A stretch of DNA of 64,000 bases from assembly GCF_003369915.1 (NCBI RefSeq), contig NC_046677.1, positions 22,276,913-22,340,912 on the forward strand. The letters run 5' to 3'. Origin of the DNA: Drosophila miranda. Its lineage: Eukaryota; Arthropoda; Insecta; Diptera; Drosophilidae. The notes under the pieces are model-generated. The model saw nothing but the letters and a program-made list of their open reading frames with translations. It searched no databases and was not told the origin of the DNA. This document shows positions 21,157 to 31,500 of the stretch, piece after piece; position 1 is the first letter of the stretch, and the number at the start of each line of letters is the position of its first letter. The position numbers and the translations under genes are program-made.

Positions 21157-23091
21157 AGAACAAATATGGAAAGCATTCAAGGTGTAAACCTATTAAAAGA
21201 CAGCTGAATGTTAAATAAATATATTACCTATTCCTTTAGTTTATGTATTTCTTTTGAAATAATACCTATGTGTGTATACCCGTATGGCACATTCTGGAAC
21301 AGCATCAATAGCCGTGTCAATATGGCTTATTTTTCAATGTCCCTATGTTTTTTTTTTGCATCTGAGACTTTAAGACCTTTCCCATTTTTGAGCTGCACGA
21401 GGAATATACATATTGAAAGTCGAAAAGCTGCTTCAACCGATGGTTTTAAGCCAGGGTTCGGCAGGGCCTTATCTTATGTGCATAGGAAAGTGCACTGCGG
21501 CGCTGCGTAATCGGCACCAATACAAAAACACTTTTTGTTCCATTTTGTTTGCTGTCTACTCACACAAACGCACTGCAATGTGTTCGTGTCGACCTCTAAA
21601 AAAAAGTCAACAAAATGCAACGCATCAGTGGGGGTCTTGCTATAGGTCCTGCGTTTCCAACGGAAGTTTGACATCAGATTGAAGACTATTTTTAGTGACT
21701 GCTGAACGTCCATTGTGGCCGAAACGGAAATTAATTTAAGTTGTGAAACACCTCCGCCGATGTTGATTCGGATTTTTCACTCTGTTGGCAGCCAGATCAA
21801 AAAAATAATAAAAATATAATAAAAAAAAAATTTATAAATATTTTTCTTACATCAACTTCTATCAAATAAAATATAACACCTACGGATATGAGGACCGCGG
21901 TATCCTTTCTTTTAACACCCATCAACGCCAAGGATGTAAAGAATCAAATCCAGCTACAACTGGCTGGAGGGGGTCTCCTTAGGCACGAGACACCTGGGAG
22001 ACACCTGCGCATCTGACACACACAATGTACAGACCAACACCTACTGCCCGGTATGACATGGCCGAGCTGCGAGCTGAAGGCCCTAGCATCCAAAGCTCGT
22101 TGAACTATTATTAAGTTGTATATTGTCAACTAGATTTAATTTGTTGAAATAAAAGGATTAATAAATATAAAACACATTTGTTTTTCGAAAATCGAAGCCC
22201 TTGACGGTGCCGTAATTATTGAAGTGAAAATATTGTTTGACGGGATTTCTGCTTACATTTGCATGTACAGTATGTGTATATTTAAATAAATTTAATTACA
22301 TATAATTAGTTAATATAAACAAAATACAATTTATACCATAATTTCATACAATTGGTTGAATATGCGATTAGGTTGTGTTTTTTTTTGTTGTTGCTTTTTC
22401 ATTTTTCCATTTCTAATATGTGCCTCTGACACATTCAATTTTGCTTGGCAGCATTCAATTTAAAACTAATTAAAAAACTAGCAGACTAAATCACAGTGTT
22501 TTTTCCCAAACGAAAAAAATTTGCAAAAATTCTACAAAATTACTAGCGGTTTTTTTCATATTAAATTAACAATTTATATAGATTTACATATACTCGTATG
22601 TGTGTGTGTTTTTTTTGTGGAAAATTGGCCAGACATACGGTGGCGTGGGGCGGGGGGGTTACTTTAAAACGTGCATTAAAACATACTCTTTCCACTCATC
22701 TCTCTCTCTCTCTCTCTTGATTCTGCAGCAAAAAACATAGCGAATAATAATTTAAACGGCTAACAATTAAAATGCATAAAACAAAACAAAGATTTCCGTT
22801 TACAGATCTCGACCTCTCCCGCGGCCAACACTTCTCCTAGATATCCTAGACACTACAATGATAATAGTAATAGTAATAGTTGGGGCTAATAATAATAGTG
22901 GGTAATAATAAATGGTGTGTGTGTGTGTGGCTTGAAAAGTAAACTGAATCACAAAATTGGCGCACTTTAGCAAAATTTGTTCCGAGCTAAATGGTCTAGC
23001 ATTTGACGTATGTATCACTGGTATAGTCCTCGTTCCTCGTGCTCTCGGATAGATATGTATACGTTTTTGGGGGAAGTCCTTCGTGTGGATA
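21157..23091. other. Convergent region: transporter E 3' end and E23 3' untranslated region
   Basis: The left part ends transporter E. The stretch from about 22150 to 23091 is AT-rich, contains CT (22699-22717) and GT (22915-22929) microsatellites, and most likely holds the E23 3' UTR on the minus strand. A moderately GC-rich segment at 21890-22100 has no recognised product. No gene is supported. Confidence 0.45.
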
Positions 23092-26000
23092 TCACGTCTT
23101 TTTGGGGCATCGCAAGTAGCGCAGCACCGCGTAGCCCAGGCAGCGGAACACCAGAAAGAACATCATTAGGATGAGCGTGTTCAGCCAGAGCGGTGATGTC
23201 GAATTTTGTGCTTTGAGTATTTCCTCATATGGAATGAATTCGGTTGTCTGCTGTTTGCATATCTCATAGCTACTAGGCGAGCCGCACCTGCAGGAATCAG
23301 AGGTCAGAGTCACAGATCAAGGAGTAGCTAAGGCAAAAGCTCACCTAACAGCCGGACCCTCGCGAAACTCCAGTATCTGCATATTCTGATAGGCGTAGTG
23401 GATCATGGACGTGTAGCGTATCCAGCTCAGGCCCTCCGGAATGCGTGACGACAGATAGCCGCCAAAGAGCTGGGTGGCCAGCGTGTATAGGGCACTGAGC
23501 GTGATGCTCACATTCATGTCCATACAGCAGGCCCCTATAAAGAAGCCCACGCTCTGCGCCACAATGGTATTGATGAGCAGGAAGATGAGCATCAGGAAGA
23601 ACAGTTTTAGGCTGTAAAGTGGGGTCTGAGATTAGCTCATCTAAAATAGGTAAATGTAAAACACTTGCCTTGTGCAGCCCAGCATGGGATAGCTTATCAT
23701 GAGGTAGACAGTGGGCAGCGTGACCACCAGGGGCAGTTCGGCACACATCTTGGCCAGATAATAGGCGGACAGGCGGTAGGCGCCCGAACGACGCTCCTTG
23801 CTAATGACCTCACGCTCAGAGGGGACTGTCCGAAAAAGGAAAAGGATTAAACATGCAAAAGACATTCACAGCATCACACCACAACTCACATGAATTAAGA
23901 GCACCGAACAGAGCAAAGAGCATCCAATAGGTCTGCGAGAAGAACATCCAGCCTTGCAGGTCGTGCAGGAACTCCTCGGTGCGGGGCAGCTGGAACCAAA
24001 TGGCGCCTGCCATCAGAGCCAGACCGATTGTCTGGAACCAATTGAGCTTGGAGAGCATACGGGGCTTGGCCTCCTTGAAGTTGCGGCTAGACAGGACACA
24101 GAACTGAGTGTGAAAGCTTGTGGGATACGACAGCCAATCCTCATCACCGGTATGGCTCGGTCCGCCGCTGCCGGCACTGTACGAGTGGCAGTCACTGGAA
24201 GCACAGGAACTGAAGTTTGACTGCGAGTCGGCACCGCACCAGACCAAGTGTTGGGCTGCCTCTTCGTCCTCCTCCACCTGGCAGCCACTGCTTGTGTGAT
24301 GTAGGTTTTCGTACTGGTGATGGTGATGATGATGGTGATGGTGGGGCTGGTGGAGATGGTGATGCGTGCTGTGGTGATGCTGGTTGTAGTAGTTGTTGAT
24401 TATGTCGTCGATTAGGATGCTGTCCGTCTGCTTCTTGACCTTGGACTCTCCACACGGATGGTGGCTGCTGGTGATGCAATTGCGGTTCAAATAGTTGCCA
24501 TGAGATTCCTTGGCGGCTACGAACAGCTTCTCGCGAATATCCGGATGGGACTTCAATTGCTCCACTGTTGATTGATCGAAATGAACATGTGGTAAGATTT
24601 CTCTTTGCATCTGTAAAATCTTAGGCTTGCTTACAGACAAAGTCAGCGGGATTGTAGTGCGGCTTGATGGTGACACCGATATCCTCAAAATGTCTGTAAA
24701 TGTTGTGCACGTCCCCAAAGTAGGCGGTGCGGCCCTGATGGAGCAGTAGCAGCTTGTCGAACATATGGAACATCTGCGACGAGGGCTGGTGCACGCTTAT
24801 CACAATCGTCTTCTGCTCCAGCTGGGCGTACCTCTTGAGCACCTTCATCAGCGAAATGGCCGAGTGGCTGTCCAGCCCAGAGGTGGGCTCCTAGGGAGAA
24901 GGAGAAGCGTTCAGTTAAAGAATGATAGACAGATTTGCAGAGTACTTACATCCAAGAGCATAAGCAAAGGATTCGTCAGCAGCTCGCAGGCTATGTTGGC
25001 CCGCTTCTTTTCGCCCCCGGAAAGACCCCGATTTAGATAGTCCCCGAAGCGTGTCTGCTGACAGCAGCCCAACTCCAGGGCCTCAAGTATGTGATCCACT
25101 TGTCGCATCTTCTCCGCCCGCGGCATGGACTCGGGCAGACGCAGCAGCGCTGTGTACACCACCGTCTCCCTGAGCGTTAGCTGCGGGAAAAAGATCTCCT
25201 CCTGCAGGACATAGCCGATCCGGCGGCGCCACTTCTTCGAGAGCGGCTCCCGGTTGAGGAAGACGCTGCCGCTGTCAATGTGCCGCTGTCCGCTGAGGCA
25301 GTCCAGAAGCGTGGTCTTGCCGCTGCCCGAGGGCCCCATCACGGCTAGCACCTCGCAGGGACTGCAACGATAGGGAGAAAGGGGGGGAGAGAGGGAGCCA
25401 AAGAGGAGAAGCATGCGAGCATGAGAGATTACGGTTAGTTCATTGGTTCACTGGTTCACTGGGTCTCTGGATCTTGTTCTGGTTTTTATACCCTTGCTGG
25501 ATGGACTATACTTTGAGTTTCTGCAGATGTTTGGCACACGCCACACGGAAGTAATCATCTCATTCGAATCCAACACAGTAAAAATTACGACAACTGTTTG
25601 GTTCGAGCATTTTGGTGGAATTTGAAAGCTAAGACGCACATTCTAACTGACCAAACACAGCAAATAGCGAGTACCACCGAATCGACTCGATTTCCTGTTC
25701 ATGCAGGACTCTAATAAACATAAACTCTCTGTACATAAACACGTAATTGTGGTAATCATCAATAGATATCGCGATCTAGCAAGGTCCGACTGTAAAAAGT
25801 CTACTACTGAATATCACGTCATCTTATAGGTTCCCTAGAAATATCAATTTTTTAATGATTGCAAAAATACATAAGTTCCAAATTGTATCAAACACCGAAT
25901 GACTTTTGCCCCATCCATTGGTATCCCTTCCATCTACTTCCCGTTCGTGCAAGGGTATACAAACTTCGGCTTAGCCGGTAGTTAGCTTTTTCCAGTTTAT

Positions 26001-26234
26001 TGTAGAGTGTGCGTTTACTTAATGGCTCGCTCTTGTTTCTGTTACCTGACAAATCCACTCACATCGGAAAGTATTTTGCGTTCGTTGTGCAAGACATTCA
26101 GATTCTGAAAGGTTAGCTGTAGCGTGGGTGGGGTTGCTGGCTGATGTGGTGGCTGCTGTTGTGGCGCCCCGGCTGCTGGGGCAGTCGGTGTCGGGCCACT
26201 CAGGAAAGGATACGCCAAAGATGCTGGCGTGCCA
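23092..26234 (-). CDS. E23: E23 ABCG half-transporter, coding exons 2-8
   Basis: In gene order the exons are 26234-26046, 25361-24950, 24890-24635, 24564-23890, 23825-23669, 23611-23345 and 23287-23092 (stop TGA). Joined in phase to exon 53069-54126 they give 1069 residues. The nucleotide-binding domain comes first, as in all ABCG half-transporters: Walker A GPSGSGKT at about 425-432, signature LSGGE at about 529-533, Walker B LLMLLDE at about 548-554, and the switch histidine in SVHQPSS at about 587. A His-rich insert follows (about 698-724), then a six-helix membrane domain with the SFPSERE motif and GYLSSRIP. E23 in D. melanogaster is an ecdysone primary-response gene of the 23E early puff whose product damps ecdysone signalling, probably by exporting the hormone. 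All catalytic residues are intact. Confidence 0.93.
23612..23668 (-). other. GC-AG intron in E23
   Basis: The donor reads CACAAG/GCAAGT and the acceptor TTTACAG/CCTAAA. Only this GC donor keeps the frame of the membrane domain (LGCT-S-LKLFF). The alternative GT two codons later shifts to a frame unlike any ABCG protein. Confidence 0.8.
25362..26045 (-). other. 684-nt E23 intron carrying a dispersed repeat
   Basis: The intron starts AG/GTAACA (minus strand) and ends TTGCAG. It interrupts the nucleotide-binding domain just before Walker A, and its phase (2) fits both exons. Most of its length is the repeat described separately at 25484-25990. Confidence 0.7.
25484..25990. repeat. Dispersed GGGTAT-hairpin family element inside E23 intron
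   Basis: The left edge reads TTTTATACCCTTGC and the right edge GCAAGGGTATACAAACTTCGGC followed by TTAGCCGGTAGTTAGCTT. TATACCCTTGC and GCAAGGGTATA are perfect inverted repeats about 470 bp apart. Ends of this type, including the ACAAACTTCGGC palindrome, recur through Drosophila genomes in short non-autonomous elements. This copy is degenerate inside and has no coding capacity. Confidence 0.5.
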
Positions 26235-26999
26235 CTGAAACGGAAATTCAGGAAAATTGTCAAGTTATTCAGGTGGAAAATAATATAAATACAAAGGATA
26301 TGTTTCCATCATAAACAGATTTGTTTGACAACAATTATCTTATCCTTATCGTTCAATTGCCGTATTTTGGGAACTTTTCCGCAAGAATAAAGATCTTTTG
26401 TGCATGTCCGTACAAAAGTCAATGTACCCTGCCCCGGCAGACAGGCAAAAGTAAAATCAATGCAACAAAAATTACCCCCTCCCCCCTTTCGGAGAAGTGG
26501 ATGGCAGCACAATACACTGTCTCGGCTCAGGTCCCAAGTGCCCCTCCTCCACCCCTCCGCTAACAGCAAGAACCAAGCCAGAGTCTCACTGTCAACTGTT
26601 ATCGGAAATATCATATGTGTGGCGGTCGCATTATCACTCTCCCTCGCACACACACGCACACGCACCAACACTCGGAGGCGCGTAAAGAGAGCGTGATCTT
26701 AGAGTGGGAGTGGGAGTGGAGTGGAAGCGGGAGCTGTGCGTGCTCTCTGATTGTACCCTGTACAGTGTAAACGAGAAAAACAAAGGCATATTTCTATCGT
26801 TCAAATTTATGTGACAGCGAAGAGGAAATGTTTCCAATGAGAGGACTATTTGCTGTTGCATCACAATTTGCATACGGATAAGACAATTTTGAACATTTGT
26901 GTCCACATATGGTAGGACTATATCTACCGATTTGTATCGACTTGATTTGTATAGTTTGCACCCTTTCCACTTTGCGTGCTTCCTCATCCGATTAGAGGG

Positions 27000-27750
27000 T
27001 ATATTCTAGTCGATACGTTGACCATTCGATCTTGCTTGTTTCCCTTTTGCCCTGACTCTCGGTCAATGATTCGACTTCACTCCTACTACACACACACAAA
27101 CACACACGCACACACGATGGTACGGACTGCGAGGGAGACGCAGCAGCGCGGCCGAGCTGCGGCGGCAGAGTCAATAGCCTCTGCGGACGGGCGGGGACTT
27201 GCATGGTGCGCCAGTTCTCTCTTCTTTTCTCTTGCCAGCCTGCCAGCCTGCCTGCCAGCTACTGCTGCTGCTGCTGTTTCTGTTGTTTCGGTTGTTTGTG
27301 TACCTATCAAATTTATTTAAATATTTTCTTTGGCTGGAAAGCACTCCGAGTAGGCAGAGAGAGACTATAGATAACACCGTTATAGTTATAACATCTATTT
27401 CTGGATTCGAAATCCCATCCGAAACAGCAGCCGCACAGCAGAATCCGCAGTAGCAGAAGGCAGCATCATCAAAATTATTCCAAAAACAAATTTAATTTAC
27501 AAATTATGCAGATATGTAAATTTTTTGATTGACTCCTCCGTCGCGTCGGGCGGTAGGCGCCGAAAGTAAATAGAGAGCCGCGTCGGGTGCATTGAACCGC
27601 ACTGTGCGTGAGTGCGAGGGAGAGCCAGTTACAGCAGCAGCAAGAACAGCGCCAGCGACAGCGCCAGAGAATGAGAATAAGAATGAGAAAGAGACGTCAT
27701 GCCCAAGTGGGGGTCAATGCAGTCAGCGTCGTCGGGAGAGAGAAAATGAC
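27000..27750 (-). promoter_or_regulatory. GC-rich promoter-like block in E23 intron
   Basis: Base composition rises sharply from AT-rich intron, with GAGA- and CAG-rich runs. The part 27560-27730 has several CG-dense runs and looks like a Drosophila 5' leader. It contains an hsp27-type ecdysone response element. A donor-like AG/GTACAC on the minus strand at about 27301 could end a noncoding first exon. This is a candidate internal E23 promoter, 0.8-1.5 kb upstream of coding exon 2. Confidence 0.35.
27586..27598 (-). promoter_or_regulatory. Ecdysone response element, hsp27-like
   Basis: On the minus strand GGTTCAATGCACC matches the consensus RGKTCANTGAMCY at 12 of 13 positions and matches the known hsp27 element core (GGTTCAATGCACT) at 12 of 13. 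Binding by EcR/USP is inferred. Confidence 0.5.
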
Positions 27751-27832
27751 AACGCCAAACAAAGCCAATGCGCACACACACACACACACAGTTACGCACA
27801 CAGGCGGCATGCAAAGTATGCGAGGAATACGT

Positions 27833-27960
27833 TTTATTGTACCCTGCACGCGTACAGGGCACAAGGGTATACTTTACATCTGTCATCCGGAGGCTGGAGG
27901 GAGCAGTTCCGGCCAATATCCTTATGTGTGTCTGTCTGTCTGAGAGCCAATATCTACCGC
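27833..27960. repeat. Fragment of a GGGTAT-hairpin family element
   Basis: TGTACCCTGCACGCGTACAG followed by GGCACAAGGGTATAC forms the hairpin start typical of this Drosophila family; the nearby TCCGGCC-ATATCC and GTCTGTCTGTCTG runs also belong to it. Confidence 0.4.
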
Positions 27961-30054
27961 TCAAACCAGGAAACCAGTTCGATTGAATAATAAATACATC
28001 GCCGATAGGAAAGAAAAAGTGGACAAGTGGTTAAGTTTTTGATTATGTTGACGGCATTTCAAATCAATTTCACCTTGATAGACGGTTTCTCTTGTCTGTA
28101 TTCAAATTGGACCTTATCGATCATAGCGCCCCGACACGACACCTCACTAGTGGGTATCCTTAAAGTCTGAATGGCGACTGTAAGGTTCTTTCTTGATTTT
28201 ATTTCATTTTTCCTGCCCCTGTTGCTGCCGGCAGCTGCCTGTCTCACTGTCCGGCAAAAGTCCCCGCAGCCAATGTCCGGGTTCGATAGGTAGCCGGGAA
28301 GGAATTTATTAGAAATTTCTCCAAACGGCTAGCATAAAGAACTATGCAAAAGATGAGAATAAATGCAAGGAAAATGCCACCAGCTTCAATAGCATTCTTG
28401 TGAATTTAAAGAAAAATAATCTCTAAAATAGTACTAGATATGGAAGTAAGCAGCAAGCATTTCAAAATGATTGATTTTATGTGAAATATTTACATAAATA
28501 TTTTGAAAGAAATATTGAACATTTTTCGATGGCAAAATTTATTCAACACAATCAAAATAGCCCAAAACTTTGTTTTGATTTTTGGTTAATTTTGACTGCC
28601 ATTTTTATTGCTGTTCATAGAGTTTTTTTAGTCGTATTTTGTTTTGTTTCGCGATGTCCAAAGTTGAATACTTTCGCTCGTGGACCGGACGCCTGACGTA
28701 GATGCAAAACAAAAAGAAATCTAAGCATCAAACTAACTTTCCAAAGTCTAATGGAAAATGTCTTCAAAATTTCGAATGTATGCCCAAAGCCCAGGACCGC
28801 AAAAGATTTCCCTCGGGCACTTTCCATCCTCCGCTTTTCTGGGAAAAATATTTGAACTTTAGCTGGGTCAAAGCGTTCTGCTTTCCCACACTCTGGTTTT
28901 CAATCCGATTCTTACTCATACTCGTACCGACTAGTATGCCCCATTGTTCCAAGCTTGACCCATTTCGGTAATGGCCCTCACATGGCACAAATCCCCCAAT
29001 TGAATGTGAATACTATATTTCGCAAAGAACAACGAATTTTTGTACCTCAGCTGGCGGAACACGTGACATCACTGGGGGGGTCATTTCACATGAACTTTTC
29101 GGCACATTCGTGGCTTTTGTGTGGGGGAGAAACTGTTTTCAGTAAAGCATGTTGTGTCTTGTCTGGGAAAAGCATTTTAATTTCTTTGGTTTCTTTTCCT
29201 CCTACAATTTGACTTTCTTTTAATTTGGAAACGACATTTGAGGCGCACCCAAAACGCTGGATTGTGTGCCAAAGAGCACGTAGGCATGGTCTCATCGTAA
29301 GATTGTCCCAAATAGTGGAAGCCCCTGGGAGATTTAGATATTGCCTTGTGTAAGAGAAAGAAATTTACTTGGGTGTTCTGTTAAAGAGCCCTGAGTTTCC
29401 TCTTCCTCTTTCGTATTTCTTCGACAAGAACACGCGATGACCCCCCTCCGTCACTCGCGTGGCCAAGCACCTACCACAAAAGTTTTCGACCAGCATCCGA
29501 ATTTACGTAATTAGCGTACTCTGACCGAATGATCTCCACTTTTTGGGGCCAAGAACCCTTGCTGACCAAGTAACCGGCTATCCACTTAACCCAACTATGA
29601 TGCCATTTCTCCTCTTTTTTTCTCGACTCTTGATTAAGGCCAACAACAACAATCAAATCGGAGAAGAAACTAACTTTGAATTAAGTTTTTTGGTTTTTTG
29701 TTTTTTTTTGGGTTTGTTGTTGTTGCTGGCTGGGGTTTCTTTTGGGGGAACGCTTCGTGGAGGAACTGGAACTGGCTTCTTGAATACGCGAAAAGGTTAT
29801 TGACTTTTACAACAAGCAAAACAGACGGCAAAAAAAAAAATAATATAATTCACACACATTGCGCGAGTGGGACAGGGACGGACAGAGGGCGAGTGTGTGG
29901 AGCGAGGGAGGGGGAGAAAGAGTGTGAAAGAGAAAGGTAGATGGGTATGGGATAAGGAAAGAAACAACGCAAAAATTACGTGAAAGTTTGGCATTGCATA
30001 CAGAGAGAGACCCTGTGCCCCTACCGTGTGTGTGTGTATGTGTGTGTTTTTGTG

Positions 30055-30125
30055 ATTATTATACCCTTGAAGTGGGTATTATCACACTGAGAAGGCATTT
30101 GAGCAGGAAGTATTTCCAACCAAAC
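30055..30125. repeat. Fragment of a GGGTAT-hairpin family element
   Basis: TATACCCTTGAAGTGGGTAT is an imperfect hairpin, followed by TATCACACTGAGAAGGC and GGAAGTATTTCCAAC, which resemble the family's next block. The right end is not found. Confidence 0.4.
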
Positions 30126-30335
30126 CCTCAAGAACTTTTACCTTTATATGTATGATTTTTTCTTTAATTATTTTTCTGCAAGAGTATCTAAAGCTTCGGT
30201 TGCCGTTTGTCTGTGGTTCGTCGTGTGGCACGCAATCAAAAGAAACATTTTTGAAATTCTTATCTCGTCTGTTTTTGTTGTTTTTGTTGTTGTTTGGTAT
30301 TAAATATTTCTTCTCTGCGGCTGCCGTTGTTGTGG

Positions 30336-30348
30336 AATTCATTGACCG
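30336..30348 (+). promoter_or_regulatory. Weak ecdysone response element candidate
   Basis: AATTCATTGACCG matches RGKTCANTGAMCY at 11 of 13. It is listed because a better match follows 110 bp away. Confidence 0.25.
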
Positions 30349-30457
30349 ATATTAAACAAGTTGCCAAATAAAACAGATGATCGTATGTACAAATGTATGT
30401 TTATAACGTGTGTCTGCTTATATCGTATGTGGGATATCGTAAGGGCCGGGCCTGAAG

Positions 30458-30470
30458 AGTTCATTGACGC
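30458..30470 (+). promoter_or_regulatory. Ecdysone response element candidate
   Basis: AGTTCATTGACGC matches RGKTCANTGAMCY at 12 of 13, inside a GC-richer stretch (30440-30545) of the E23 intron. Confidence 0.4.
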
Positions 30471-31436
30471 TGCTGGTGCTGCTGCTGCTGCCCCTGGCTC
30501 CACCCTACCGACGACGCCAGCGCCTCTGTCCCCCCTCAGAGCCGTTTTGTTCTTCAAGAAATTCGCATTCAAATTTCAATATAAATAGAAGATGAATAGA
30601 AAACAAAATCATTTAAAAGAATTGGGTCACGAAATTTGTGCAATTTATTTGATGTTCTGTTTTTAATTAATTTTTTGTTGCTTTTGTTTGAACTTCCTCC
30701 TAAAACGTTTGTCAACAAATTCCTGCTGCTGTCGCGTCATTGTTTCGGTACCCTGTACTCAGGGTCTACAGGGGTATGTTGGGTCCTAAATGTGTACCCT
30801 TGGTTGGGTCAAGTTTTAGTTTTAGAATTAATGATGGGTTAAACTAAATATTACTACCAGAATAAAGGCAATCGGTATTCTTTTACCAACTTTTTGTAAC
30901 CAGTTCTTCCATCACTTTCCTCTCACTCGCGAAATTATATACAATTAGAGGGTATCCTGTGCTCGTAGCCTGTTATTTATTTTTGTTTTCTATCTATGAC
31001 CACGCTCAATTGACTTTTTTGCTTTTTATTTGCGTGCTTTGTTTTTGCTTTTCTTTCTTTCTGGTTCCTCTCCGCCTCCCCTTTCCATGCCAATCCAATG
31101 CTTCTTTTCTTACTGTTGTTGTTGTTGCTGTGCGGCTGCCTGCTCCTTCTTCTTCTTCTTCTTCTTATCTTTCTCTTGCGTTTCGTGTGTGCGACGGTGC
31201 GCCTCTGCCTCTGCTGCTTCGCCTTCTTTTTTTGGCGTGTTACTGACCCAATTCTTTGGCAGCATTTTTTTTCGTTGTTTTTTGAGTCTTCTTTGGCTGG
31301 GTTTTATTCGTGTTTTTTTGTGTTTTTTGGTCATTTCTTTTTGATTTGTTATTTATTGCTGCCTTAATTTGTTGCCTTCTGCTGAAGGAGTGGAGGGGAG
31401 GGGAGGGAGAACTATTCAAATTTGTTTGTCATTTTG

Positions 31437-31500
31437 TTGTATACCCTTGAAGAGGGTATTAGGACTTGGATGTTAGATGATTTCTATAAATATCGATAAT
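31437..31500. repeat. Fragment of a GGGTAT-hairpin family element
   Basis: TATACCCTTGAAGAGGGTAT is a near-perfect hairpin of the family followed by diverged sequence. Confidence 0.4.

Noticed and set aside
23345-23746. 133-codon minus-strand frame crossing an E23 intron
   Set aside because: It would use a GT donor and shift out of the conserved ABCG membrane-domain frame; the GC-AG splice restores it.
28250-28310. GGGTTCGATAGG resembling a tRNA T-arm
   Set aside because: No matching acceptor stem, D-arm or anticodon arm is found at the right distances.
31030-31367. Leucine/phenylalanine-rich frames in the E23 intron
   Set aside because: They arise from T-rich and CTT-repeat sequence; composition alone explains them.
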